Source: CAZJLN01 sp964540765
GTDB taxonomy: Bacteria; Chloroflexota; Anaerolineae; Anaerolineales; Anaerolineaceae
DNA length: 50,456 nt
Reading direction: 5' to 3'
Assembly: GCA_964540765.1 (NCBI GenBank)
Contig: CAZINW010000013.1
Span: forward strand, 1 to 50,456
A model generated the notes under the pieces. That model was given only the letters and a program-made list of their open reading frames with translations, made no database searches and had not been told where the DNA came from. The position numbers were made by a program, and so were the translations under genes. This document shows positions 23,912 to 32,570 of the stretch, one piece after another; position 1 is the first letter of the stretch, and each line of letters starts with the position of its first letter.

Positions 23912-26134
23912 TCACTCCTCGATCTGCTTGATCTGATGGCGGATCCACAGGGCTGTGTCAGGCTGGTAGCGGCGCACGATCAGCATCGAACAACTGACCT
24001 CATCAATGAGGGCATCATTGAGTTTGCCAAAGATGTAATTGGCAGAAAAGACCTCTTCTGCCGCGCCGATAATCATCAAATCATAAGGGACACGTCTGGT
24101 TTCCGCGATAATGCCATCCAACACATTGCTGGCTGCTTCCACCCGTGTCGTCAGGTAACCAGGCAATTCCCCCATCTCCTCTTCAATGATCTCTTGCAGT
24201 TTATGAAGTTCATCTTCCTGCTTTTCGTCATCCAGGTCTTCCGGCATCAGCCTGAGGGCAGTTACAGTCACATCCTTGCGGTGAGCCAGCTTGGCAGCCA
24301 TTTTGAGCGCCAGTCGGGCGTTGGGTCCAGTGCCAACTGGAACGAGAATGTGGCTCAGCCCATTTAATCCCCGGTCCCGTAAAACCCCTACATCTTTATG
24401 TGCCATCACCAAAACTTCCTTGATGATATTATGTGGGATCTTGATCCTGGATTCATCCGCAGGCCAGCCAAGCAGCACCAAATTGACCGGGTTGAGTGAG
24501 GATAACTCTTCAAAAATACCCGTCTCCACATTGGGCGCCACCTTGAGCTTGGTATAGATGGGTACGTTCCTTTCCTGGGCGATGGGTGCGGTCAGTGCCA
24601 GCATCTCGCGCAGCAGGGCTTGCTTATCATGGGTCATTTCATTGATCACATTTTCAGTCATGTCAGGCAGAACTTTAACCACACTGAACAGACAGATGCT
24701 GGTATCCTCTTCATGTTCTGCCAGTCTTGATGCCAGGTTGACCAGTTCTTCAGCTGTTTTTTGGGTGGTAGCCGCCACCAGGATGCGCCCACCGCCCTCC
24801 ATCTCTTCCTCTTTTTCCCGAGCTTTACTTCTGGATGCAAATGCCCGCGACACATAATACACGATGGTCAGCAAGAAGATAACAACGCCGAGGAAAAGCA
24901 GGGCTTTTTTATCTGCAAAGGCAATGATGAGCACACCGCCACCGGCTGCCAGGTAAGCTGTCAGGGGGAATAACTTCACTTTGAAGGGACGCTCAATATC
25001 AGGATGCATCTTTCTCAGTTTGATCATCGCCAGGCTGGCCCAGAAGAGCACAAACATATAGCCGGCACTGGAGATGAAGCTCAAAAAATCCACCAAACCG
25101 ATGGCTGCCACCAGGCAGCTGATGATCACGATTAACAGGATGGCAGCATAGGGTGTGCGCCAGTGGCTGAGTCGCGAAAAAATGCGTGGCCAGACGTGCT
25201 CCCGGCTGAGTGTGAAAGCTTCCCGGGTAGCTGAAAGCATGGCTGAGTTAACGGATGTGAGCGTGGCAACCAGGCCGGCAGCACCCAACAACAGCACACC
25301 CGGCTTTGGCCAGAAAATGCGCACGGCATCAGTTAAAGCTGTTTCTGAGCCAGCCAATTGTTCATAAGGAACGGTGCCAATGGTAACAAATGAGACAGAG
25401 ACGTAGACCAGTGTGGCAATCCCCAAGCTGATCAAAATCCCCAGGGGGATGTTGCGATTTGGCTTGGTGATCTCTTCGGCATCATCAGCGATCACCTCAA
25501 ACCCGACATAGGCATTGTAAACGAGGGCGATGGTCATCAAAACCCGGCTGACATTTTGCCAGAGGGTGTGATGCTCGAAAACTATGTTACCTGAATTAAA
25601 CACTTCCATACTGAAACCGTTGGGGCTGGTCAGACCGATGATCACATAAAGCGCAAAGACGATCAGCAAAAAAGCCCCCAGAATGATCTGCAAATTGCCG
25701 GCCTGGGTGACCCCGCGCATATGCATCAACCCCATGATGACAATGATGCCAATGGCAACTGGAACAACCGGCATGAATGGCAGGAAGACTTTGAGTGAAT
25801 AAGCGAAACCAACCGCGGAAAGGGCGGCGTAGAAAGTGCTGGAAAGACAATCGAGCGAACCGACCAGGAACATGATCAGGTTTTTGCCGAAGCCTTCGCC
25901 TACATAGGTCATGGCGCCGCCCGTCACCGGGTAGGTGGTGGCGAGTTCACAATAATTGAGTGCCACGGGCAACGTCAGAGCGCCGGCAATCACAAGCGCC
26001 AGGACGGCTTCCTTGCCAGCAATACCAGCGGCATGCCCGGTAAGCACAAAGATCTCAGCAGCAATGGTACCGGCAGCACCAAGCATGGTCACCTGTAATA
26101 AATTTAACTGTCTGCGTAATTTTCGTTTAGCCAT
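23912..26134 (-). CDS. APC family amino-acid permease with UspA-like C-terminal domains (copy A)
   Basis: This 740-aa protein has about 12 membrane helices (residues roughly 10-430) of the amino acid-polyamine-organocation superfamily. A cytoplasmic tail of some 300 residues resembles two universal-stress-protein domains (ILVAATTQKTAEELVNLASRLAEH; ILVPVGTGPNARLALKMAAKLAH). Family motifs such as YVGFEVIADDAEEI are kept. However, the glycine-rich motif of helix 1 reads TIAAEIF (residues 23-29) where copy B has TLGSGIF, so the usual GxG is replaced by A-A-E. It lies head to head with its paralogue at 26492, and they share a control region. The substrate is unknown; a changed specificity or a regulatory role is possible. 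Confidence 0.88.
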   Translation of the reverse strand: MAKRKLRRQLNLLQVTMLGAAGTIAAEIFVLTGHAAGIAGKEAVLALVIAGALTLPVALNYCELATTYPVTGGAMTYVGEGFGKNLIMFLVGSLDCLSSTFYAALSAVGFAYSLKVFLPFMPVVPVAIGIIVIMGLMHMRGVTQAGNLQIILGAFLLIVFALYVIIGLTSPNGFSMEVFNSGNIVFEHHTLWQNVSRVLMTIALVYNAYVGFEVIADDAEEITKPNRNIPLGILISLGIATLVYVSVSFVTIGTVPYEQLAGSETALTDAVRIFWPKPGVLLLGAAGLVATLTSVNSAMLSATREAFTLSREHVWPRIFSRLSHWRTPYAAILLIVIISCLVAAIGLVDFLSFISSAGYMFVLFWASLAMIKLRKMHPDIERPFKVKLFPLTAYLAAGGGVLIIAFADKKALLFLGVVIFLLTIVYYVSRAFASRSKAREKEEEMEGGGRILVAATTQKTAEELVNLASRLAEHEEDTSICLFSVVKVLPDMTENVINEMTHDKQALLREMLALTAPIAQERNVPIYTKLKVAPNVETGIFEELSSLNPVNLVLLGWPADESRIKIPHNIIKEVLVMAHKDVGVLRDRGLNGLSHILVPVGTGPNARLALKMAAKLAHRKDVTVTALRLMPEDLDDEKQEDELHKLQEIIEEEMGELPGYLTTRVEAASNVLDGIIAETRRVPYDLMIIGAAEEVFSANYIFGKLNDALIDEVSCSMLIVRRYQPDTALWIRHQIKQIEE

Positions 26135-26271
26135 GGGGGATCCAATGAATTATTAATCAATATTTTCCGAATAATCCATAGCAAAAGTCAGAAGGTTATC
26201 CATCCAGATGAAATAACCATTGGAGATGTATTTAAGGGCTTTTCTGCCTGCGTTGCAACCATTACGTAATT

Positions 26272-26299
26272 ATTATAATTGTAATATTGATTTTGGCAA
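26272..26299 (-). promoter_or_regulatory. Minus-strand promoter for permease copy A
   Basis: Read on the minus strand, TTGCCA (26299-26294) is followed after 16 bases by a perfect TATAAT (26277-26272). It would give a leader of about 130 bases before ATG 26134. Confidence 0.5.
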
Positions 26300-26300
26300 T

Positions 26301-26326
26301 CCCCTTAATGACACCCCCTTAATGAC
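26301..26326. repeat. Tandem 12-bp repeat between divergent promoters
   Basis: CCCCTTAATGAC occurs at 26301-26312 and again at 26315-26326, a 14-bp period. It begins two bases from the minus-strand -35 box and ends 15 bases before the plus-strand -35 box. The placement suggests a binding site for one regulator serving both permease genes. Confidence 0.55.
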
Positions 26327-26341
26327 CAGCCACAATAGCTA

Positions 26342-26370
26342 TTGCACATACAAGTAAGTGGGTGTATGAT
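26342..26370 (+). promoter_or_regulatory. Plus-strand promoter for permease copy B
   Basis: TTGCAC (26342-26347, 4 of 6 matches) and TATGAT (26365-26370, 5 of 6) are separated by exactly 17 bases. Transcription would start near 26377, leaving a long leader before ATG 26492. Confidence 0.55.
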
Positions 26371-26477
26371 ATATGCCATTCGCTCCAAGGATTAGGCAGA
26401 AAGTACTATTCGAGCTAAAATCTTCAGATTATTCTGAACCCCACAACCAATCCGCTAATTTATTATTCTTATTCATT

Positions 26478-26491
26478 AAAGAGGTCTCTTT
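26478..26491 (+). promoter_or_regulatory. Hairpin covering the ribosome binding site of permease copy B
   Basis: AAAGAG (26478-26483) and CTCTTT (26486-26491) are perfectly complementary and directly abut ATG 26492. The left arm holds the purine-rich AAAGAGG ribosome binding site. Folding would hide it, so translation may be conditional. Confidence 0.4.
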
Positions 26492-28705
26492 ATGGCTAAA
26501 CGTACGCTTAAACGACAGTTGAACTTACCCCAGGTGATCATGTTGGGAACAGCAGGCACCCTGGGCTCCGGTATTTTTGTGCTGACCGGTCATGCAGCGG
26601 GTGTGGCAGGCCCTGCCACTGTTCTTGCGGTGATCATTGCCGGTATGTTGAGCTTGAGCATCGCGCTCAATTACAGCGAGCTGGCAACCACCTATCCTGA
26701 AACAGGCGGGGCGATGACTTACGTGCGTGAAGCCTGGGGGAAGGGACTGCTGGCGTTCCTGGTTGGTTCCATGGACAGCATTTCAAGCACCTTCTATTGT
26801 GCGCTTTCCGCGGTTGGCTTTGCCTATTCATTAAGCGTTTTTATTCCAGGGATCCCCATTGTACCGGTGGCGATTGCTGCCATCCTGGTGTTCATGGCTT
26901 TGAATATTTTAGGTGTTACCAATATCGGCAATATCCAGCTCGTCATGGGGGGCATCCTGGTCTTTGCATTTGCGGTCTACATTATTGTCGGTTTTGTCAG
27001 TCCAAATGGTTTTAATATCAACACGCTCATGCCTGAAGGGCGCTTTTTCGTCAGTGATAAATTTGGCGATAACATTTTTGTCATCTTGCGTACCATCGCA
27101 CTGATCTACGCCCTCTATGTGGGATTTGAGGTCATCGCGGATGATGCGGAAGAGGTTAAAAATCCAAGCAAGAACATCCCGATTGCCATCATGGTTAGCC
27201 TGGTATTAATTACAGTTATCTACTCAACTGCAAGTGCAGTTGCGCTGGGCACGACCCCATGGCAGGAGCTGGCAGGCTCTGAAACAGCCCTTTCAGACAC
27301 GGTCGCCAAATTCCTTCCCGGAGCTGGTGTCGCCATGATTGGCATTGCAGGTATGGTGGGCGCGCTCACCTCCGTGAACTCGTCCATGTTGAGTGCCACC
27401 CGGGAAACCTTTACACTCAGCCGGGATGGCGCCTGGCCGCAAATCCTACAGCGTCTTAACCGATACCGCGTTCCCTTCATGGCGATCATCTTTATTGGGG
27501 TTGTGTCTTCTTTGATCACGGGGATTGGGCTGGTGAATTTCCTCAGCTACATCACTTCTGCAGGTTACCTTTTTGTGCTTTTTTTCTCCAATATTTCCAT
27601 GATCGTCCTGCGGAAAAAATATCCAACCATCCATCGACCCTATAAGGTGCCTCTCTTTCCCCTTACACCCATCGTGGCATCCCTGACCTGCTTGATCGTT
27701 ATCGTCTTCTCAGAATTGAATGCGCTTTTATTCATGGGAGGTATCCTGTTGGTGCTGACCATTTATTATTATGGACGCATTGGGTATCAATCCTATAGAG
27801 AATCGCATATCCGCAGCCTTTCCCCTGGTCGTTGGCGCATCGTGGTTCCGTTTTACAGCACCGCCGGTCTTGACAGCGTTATGAAGATCGGGACAATCCT
27901 GGCTGAAGCAGAAAAAGACCTCAACATGTGCCTGCTTTCGGTCCTGCCAAAGACTGCCCAGGTTGATCATCAGGCAGATGGGGAATTTCTTGAATCATTC
28001 AAGTTGGAGCGTCAATCCATCCTGGAGAAATTCATCCATTATGCTGTTGAAGGCAATGTACCTTTCTATACAAAAATGATTGCAGATGATTCACTTGCAG
28101 ACGGGATCATTAATGAGATCAAGAATGACAATAACGTCAAATTACTGCTCTTAAGATGGCCTAACGAAGCAAACGCCAGAATCACTTATACCAATACCAT
28201 CAAAAAAGTGATAATCGATGGAAATGTTAATTTTGGTGTGCTTTATGATCGTGGTATCAAGGATCTTAAAAACGTCCTAGTTCCTGTCGGGGGAGGGTAT
28301 CACAGCCGCCTGGCAATCCACCTGGCAAATGATATTGCCACACAGGAAAGAGGCAGCGTGGATTATTTCAGGATCGTTCCAACAGGAGAAGATGAAGAAG
28401 AAACCCAGGATCAGATCGCTTATTTGCAGGAAGTGGTCATGACAGAATTGGGACAGATTCCCAACAATGCCTCGCTGCAGGTAGTCCCATTCGATTCGGT
28501 TGCGGACGCAGTCATTGGAGAATCCAAAGGTAATACTTATGACCTGATCATCATGGGTTCGCCCGAAGAGGCAGAAAAGGAAGGTCCGGTCTTTGGAAAG
28601 TTGGTCGATCAGATCACTGAGCATGCTGCCTGTTCCGTCTTGGTCATCAGGCAGCACGAAAGCCCGGCAGCTTCGTGGCTGCGCCACCAGGTAAAGCGTT
28701 TTTAA
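26492..28705 (+). CDS. APC family amino-acid permease with UspA-like C-terminal domains (copy B)
   Basis: The 737-aa paralogue of the divergent gene at 23912-26134 is alignable from the first residue (MAKRTLKRQLNLPQVIMLGT). It keeps the canonical helix 1 motif TLGSGIFVLTGHAAG, whose backbone binds the substrate carboxylate in characterised APC transporters. It also has YVGFEVIADDAEEV. After 12 helices, the cytoplasmic tail has two UspA-like domains (RIVVPFYSTAGLDSVMKIGTILAEA; VLVPVGGGYHSRLAIHLA; and MGSPEEAEKEGPVFGKL near the end). Such tails are thought to sense nucleotides or stress; the substrate cannot be deduced. Confidence 0.9.
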   Translation: MAKRTLKRQLNLPQVIMLGTAGTLGSGIFVLTGHAAGVAGPATVLAVIIAGMLSLSIALNYSELATTYPETGGAMTYVREAWGKGLLAFLVGSMDSISSTFYCALSAVGFAYSLSVFIPGIPIVPVAIAAILVFMALNILGVTNIGNIQLVMGGILVFAFAVYIIVGFVSPNGFNINTLMPEGRFFVSDKFGDNIFVILRTIALIYALYVGFEVIADDAEEVKNPSKNIPIAIMVSLVLITVIYSTASAVALGTTPWQELAGSETALSDTVAKFLPGAGVAMIGIAGMVGALTSVNSSMLSATRETFTLSRDGAWPQILQRLNRYRVPFMAIIFIGVVSSLITGIGLVNFLSYITSAGYLFVLFFSNISMIVLRKKYPTIHRPYKVPLFPLTPIVASLTCLIVIVFSELNALLFMGGILLVLTIYYYGRIGYQSYRESHIRSLSPGRWRIVVPFYSTAGLDSVMKIGTILAEAEKDLNMCLLSVLPKTAQVDHQADGEFLESFKLERQSILEKFIHYAVEGNVPFYTKMIADDSLADGIINEIKNDNNVKLLLLRWPNEANARITYTNTIKKVIIDGNVNFGVLYDRGIKDLKNVLVPVGGGYHSRLAIHLANDIATQERGSVDYFRIVPTGEDEEETQDQIAYLQEVVMTELGQIPNNASLQVVPFDSVADAVIGESKGNTYDLIIMGSPEEAEKEGPVFGKLVDQITEHAACSVLVIRQHESPAASWLRHQVKRF

Positions 28706-28896
28706 ATGGGAAGTGATTTTAGCCAATAATAAATTGCATTCAAAGGTGCAGAGACACAAAATAACACCCAACTTGATTTTTGCTAGGTTGTCACATATGC
28801 TTTATTTGAAAATCTTCGCTCCCTGCCCAATCAGACCGGGGAGATCCTGCAATGCCTGGGAAAATAAGCGGTACCACAATTCAGTGGCGTGTCAGA

Positions 28897-29937
28897 TCAG
28901 GGAGAAAAGATATGTGCAGGGGTCTGACCATCCAGCCAGGCAAAGACGTCATCCACCAGCATGCGGGAATGGCGCTCGATGACCTCCATTGTGGCACCAG
29001 CTAGGTGCGGTGTGACCGTGAGATTCTCCAATGCAAGCAGGGGATGATTGGATGGCAGGGGTTCATACCAGTAAACATCCAACGCAGCACCTGCAATCTG
29101 ATAATCCTTTAAGGCGTTCATGAGTGCAGCCTGGTCGATAATGATCGCCCTGGCAGTGTTGATCAAGTGGCAGGTGGGTTTCATCAATGAAAAGGCATGC
29201 GCATCAAGCATGCCCCTGGTTTCAGCGGTTACTCTGCAATGCACGGAAATGAAATCAGAATTTCGCAGCAGGGTTTCCTCGTCGACCAGTTCCACGTTCA
29301 AAGATTTGGCAAATTCAGGGTTGCTTTTGGGTGAATAGGCGTAAACCTGCATGCCAAATGCACCTGCCAGCGAGGCAACCCGCGAGGCAACCTGCCCCAA
29401 TCCGATCAGACCCAGACATTTGCCATGAAGCTCAACCCCACAAAAAGCAGTGTAGGGATTGTCCCCATCCAGGTCCCAAATAACATCCTGGTCCTGACTG
29501 GCATCGGTGAAATTTTGCATGGGCTTGCCAGTATATATGCCACTGCGCAAGGTGCGGTCTGACTTGGCAATGTGCCTTGCCTGTGAAAGGATGACCCCCA
29601 TGGTGAACTCGGCTGCTGCGATCGCATTTCTGCCAGGTGCATACAGGACGGGGATATCTTTCTTGCTGGCAGCCTGGTAATCCAGGTTGGCAGGGTTGCC
29701 GCGTGCAATGGCGATCAGCTTTAAAACGGGAGCTTGCTGGATGACGCCGGCTGTGATCTTTTCATAACCCGCCATGAGGATCTCAACCCCATCAAGCGCC
29801 TGGATGAGTTCATCCTCGCTAAGTCGTATCCCTGTCAGACCCCAACCAGCCTGCTTGACGTCACAACGCGTTTCCAAACGTGCCAGTTGGGACGCGCTGA
29901 TGCGCATGGTGACTAATGTTGATGGCTTTCTGTCCAT
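28897..29937 (-). CDS. D-isomer specific 2-hydroxyacid dehydrogenase (phosphoglycerate dehydrogenase-like)
   Basis: The 346-aa NAD(P)-dependent oxidoreductase has the family's two interleaved domains. The cofactor fold shows GLIGLGQVASR at about 176-186, with the third glycine of GxGxxG replaced by alanine. The catalytic set is present: R263 in NTARAIIIDQAAL, E292 in DVYWYEPLP, and H311 in TPHLAGAT. ATG 29937 is chosen over a TTG five codons upstream. It follows the sugar operon in the same direction but after a terminator at 30044-30066, so it may have its own transcript. The substrate is unknown; oxidation or reduction of a sugar-derived 2-hydroxyacid would fit the neighbourhood. Confidence 0.85.
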   Translation of the reverse strand: MDRKPSTLVTMRISASQLARLETRCDVKQAGWGLTGIRLSEDELIQALDGVEILMAGYEKITAGVIQQAPVLKLIAIARGNPANLDYQAASKKDIPVLYAPGRNAIAAAEFTMGVILSQARHIAKSDRTLRSGIYTGKPMQNFTDASQDQDVIWDLDGDNPYTAFCGVELHGKCLGLIGLGQVASRVASLAGAFGMQVYAYSPKSNPEFAKSLNVELVDEETLLRNSDFISVHCRVTAETRGMLDAHAFSLMKPTCHLINTARAIIIDQAALMNALKDYQIAGAALDVYWYEPLPSNHPLLALENLTVTPHLAGATMEVIERHSRMLVDDVFAWLDGQTPAHIFSP

Positions 29938-30043
29938 GATGGCTGATCTCAAATTTATCCGGTGTGTGCCTGCGCCTGAGGGTTATACACTTTGTATTCT
30001 GATTCTGGAATGATACCACAAGGTCTGGGGGTCATATTAATTT

Positions 30044-30066
30044 AAAAAAATGAGTGAAAGCTCACT
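30044..30066 (-). terminator. Short intrinsic terminator after the SorC-type regulator gene
   Basis: On the minus strand, a five-pair stem AGTGA/TCACT with loop GCTT (30066-30053) overlaps the stop codon of the regulator. It is followed by CA and seven T (complement of A-run 30044-30050). The stem is short, so termination may be partial. Confidence 0.5.
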
Positions 30067-31012
30067 GAACCTCATCAAGCAATTTCTGTGCGGTGGCGGA
30101 ATCCGTGATCAGGGTGTTGATCAATTTTCCCCGGATCGCCCCCAGGATGGCTTTGAACTTTTCAGGACCGCCTGCAATGCCAACCACACGCTGGATATTT
30201 TTCAGATCTTGATAGCTTATCCCGATGACACGGCTGTTCAGTTCTGTGTCAATTTGAGCGCCATGGATATCATAAAAGTGCAGGCTGATGTCGCCCACTG
30301 CCCCCATTGCCCTGAGCTGATCCATTTCCTTCCAGGTGATGATCTGCTCGTCGCGCATGAGGAGGGAGTTCCGCTCGGTTGCGCCAATGCCGACAAAAGC
30401 CACATCCGTCTTTTTGACCAGTTCCAGCGCCTGCCTGATATACCTGTCGGCGCAAAGCAGGGCAGCAGATTCAGCAGAATTGACTACACCCGGTGCTGGC
30501 ATTAAGGACATCCTGGCGCCAAGTGAGATTGCAATGCGGCTCACCAGGTCAATGGCATGAGTGTTCGTTTCCGGGTCACCCAGTCCGCCGACCAATTGGA
30601 TGACGAGGCAATTCTGTTTTTTTTCCTGCTGCAGGTTTTCCACCATGGAGGCAAGCGTGGCGCCCCAGGTAAGCCCGATCACATCGCTATCGAACACGAT
30701 GCGGTTGAAATACTCAGCTGCCACAAGCCCGAGATTACGGGATACCACTTCAGGTGTCATTAGCTCTGCGATATCCACCACGATCGTTTCCAGGAGGTTG
30801 AAGCGTTTTTCGAGCAGCTTTTCCAGGTCAGCATGGCTGTCGCGCGTCTGCGCGATGCTGATCTTGACAATACCTTGGCGGATGGCTTCCTGCAACAGGC
30901 GTGAAACGCGCGGTCTTGAAAGGCGCAGGCGCTCAGCGATCTTATGCTGGGTCAGACCATCCTCGTAGTACAGTTTGGCGATCTTGATCATCAGTCTTTG
31001 ATTTTCTGTCAT
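30062..31012 (-). CDS. SorC family sugar-responsive transcriptional regulator
   Basis: The 316-aa product has an N-terminal helix-turn-helix (IAKLYYEDGLTQHKIAERLRLSRPRVSRLLQEA, residues about 8-42). A SorC-type phosphosugar-binding domain follows (VIGLTWGATLASMVENL; QLVGGLGD; VAFVGIGATERNSLL; VGIAGGPEKFKAI). Relatives such as DeoR of Bacillus and LsrR respond to phosphorylated sugars. ATG 31012 is taken over TTG 31018. It is the last gene of the operon led from 39.65 kb and probably controls it, with the product of one of the two kinases as a likely effector. Confidence 0.9.
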   Translation of the reverse strand: MTENQRLMIKIAKLYYEDGLTQHKIAERLRLSRPRVSRLLQEAIRQGIVKISIAQTRDSHADLEKLLEKRFNLLETIVVDIAELMTPEVVSRNLGLVAAEYFNRIVFDSDVIGLTWGATLASMVENLQQEKKQNCLVIQLVGGLGDPETNTHAIDLVSRIAISLGARMSLMPAPGVVNSAESAALLCADRYIRQALELVKKTDVAFVGIGATERNSLLMRDEQIITWKEMDQLRAMGAVGDISLHFYDIHGAQIDTELNSRVIGISYQDLKNIQRVVGIAGGPEKFKAILGAIRGKLINTLITDSATAQKLLDEVQ

Positions 31013-31044
31013 GGTCAAGGCACTTTCTGGTTTACATTATGCCA

Positions 31045-32556
31045 TTAATCGGAGTGAGTGTGCAAGTCTCTTTTCACAGCCACATTGCGGCAGACCTCAT
31101 GGTAATGAGCATACGCATCGTCCCATTGCGGGGTGTGGGCAGGCGCAAAGGTCACCAGCTCAAAGGAATTTCTGACGACCTCGCGGATGTCTTGCATGCT
31201 GCCAAGATAGCCCAGCCCCATCGCCTGCACCAGGAGGTTGCCCGCAGCCGTTGCTTCCTCTGGACCGGCGATGACAGGACGCGTACAGTTGTCCGCAGTC
31301 AATTGGTTCAGCAGCGTGTTTTTTGATCCGCCACCGATGATATGGATGACCCCCAACTGTTTGCCGAGTACCTTTTCAAAATCTTCCAGAAGGCTGCGAT
31401 AGAGATGTGCCAGGCTCTCCAGGATACACCTTGCCACTTCCCCGTTCGACTGGGGAACGGATTGACCGCTCTCCTGGCAGAACTGCTGGACCCTTGGAAC
31501 CATCGCACCGGGGGCTACAAAGAGGGGATCAGTTACATCCAATACGGGACCGTGTGCAGGGGCGGACATGGCAAGCGCGGTAAGGTCAGTGTAGGAATAA
31601 GTTCTGCCTTTTTTCTGCCATTCATGCTTGCACTGCTGCAGCAGCCACATGCCGGGAACAACCTTCAGAAAGCAGGTGCGACCGCAGGGATTGCCTTCGT
31701 TGGTCAGGTTGGCTGCCAGGCTCTCGTCGCTGATGACCGCTTCATTCAGTTCAACACCCACCAATGACCAGGTGCCGGAACTGATATAGAGAAAATTCTG
31801 TTCCTGCACCGGCACGGCAGTGACAGCGCTGCCTGTATCATGGCTGGCAGGTAAAATCACTGGCAGGCGGGGGCAGCCAAGCCATGCATGCACTCTGCCC
31901 AGGCGGGAACCGGGAGAAGATATAGGCTGAAAAATCCCAGCGGGGATTTCAAAGCGCGCCAGCAATTGTTCCGCCCAGGTTTTATGGACCTGGTCAAAAC
32001 ACTGGGTGGTGGTGGCATTTGTGAACTCAGTGGTCTTCTCGCCACAAAGCCAGAAGTGCAGCAGGTCTGGCAGCATCAGCAGCGAGCGGGCGCTTGCAAG
32101 GACTTCGGGCTCCTGCAGCCGTCCAGCAAAGAGCTGAAAGAGTGTGTTGAACTGCATGAACTGGTTACCAGTCTGGAAGTAGATCTCCTCCCTGGGGACC
32201 CTTGCAAATGCGCGTTCAAGAATGCCATCTGTGCGCCGGTCACGGTAGTGATATGGGGTGGCGATCAGCCTGTCATTGCCATCCAACAGGGCATAGTCCA
32301 CTCCCCAGGTATCCACCCCGATGCTCTCAAGCTGTGTGCCATAAGCCACCGCGGATTTCTGCAGACCCACTTGGATTTGCCCCCAAATGTTCAGGACATC
32401 TGTGTAAAGATTCTCCTCCACGCGCACGGGCAAAGTGGAAAAACGATGCATTTCCTCCAGGGAAAGTTGGTTCCCATCAAAATGACCGACAATGGCGCGA
32501 CCACTTTCCGCGCCAATATCAAATGCAATCAGCTTTGATTTCGCGTTTTGAGTCAT
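31045..32556 (-). CDS. rhaB: FGGY family carbohydrate kinase, rhamnulokinase-like
   Basis: This 503-aa ATP-dependent sugar kinase probably makes L-rhamnulose 1-phosphate. It opens with LIAFDIGAESGRAIVG and has LESIGVDTWGVDYALLD and MQFNTLFQL, all typical of rhamnulokinases. The ATPase-fold parts are SHDTGSAVTAVP, with the catalytic aspartate, and IHIIGGGSKNTLLNQLTADN. ATG 32556 gives the family N-terminus; a TTG at 32574 overlapping the upstream stop is an alternative. It is the second of two sugar kinases in the operon. L-fuculose is another possible substrate. Confidence 0.85.
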   Translation of the reverse strand: MTQNAKSKLIAFDIGAESGRAIVGHFDGNQLSLEEMHRFSTLPVRVEENLYTDVLNIWGQIQVGLQKSAVAYGTQLESIGVDTWGVDYALLDGNDRLIATPYHYRDRRTDGILERAFARVPREEIYFQTGNQFMQFNTLFQLFAGRLQEPEVLASARSLLMLPDLLHFWLCGEKTTEFTNATTTQCFDQVHKTWAEQLLARFEIPAGIFQPISSPGSRLGRVHAWLGCPRLPVILPASHDTGSAVTAVPVQEQNFLYISSGTWSLVGVELNEAVISDESLAANLTNEGNPCGRTCFLKVVPGMWLLQQCKHEWQKKGRTYSYTDLTALAMSAPAHGPVLDVTDPLFVAPGAMVPRVQQFCQESGQSVPQSNGEVARCILESLAHLYRSLLEDFEKVLGKQLGVIHIIGGGSKNTLLNQLTADNCTRPVIAGPEEATAAGNLLVQAMGLGYLGSMQDIREVVRNSFELVTFAPAHTPQWDDAYAHYHEVCRNVAVKRDLHTHSD

Positions 32557-32570
32557 CTCATCCCATGGGA

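Larger units (their letters stand above)
26135..26491. promoter_or_regulatory. Shared divergent control region of the two APC-UspA permeases
   Basis: This 357-base intergenic region contains no gene. It carries one promoter for each direction, a tandem repeat between them, and a long plus-strand 5' leader of about 115 bases ending in a hairpin over the ribosome binding site. The separate elements are listed below. Confidence 0.6.

Noticed and set aside
23843..24367. 174-codon plus-strand frame
   Set aside because: It is antisense to the UspA-like end of permease copy A, which has clear family motifs. The plus-strand product has no recognisable pattern.
31888..32538. 216-codon plus-strand frame
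   Set aside because: It is antisense to the rhamnulokinase-like gene, whose catalytic and nucleotide-binding motifs are intact.
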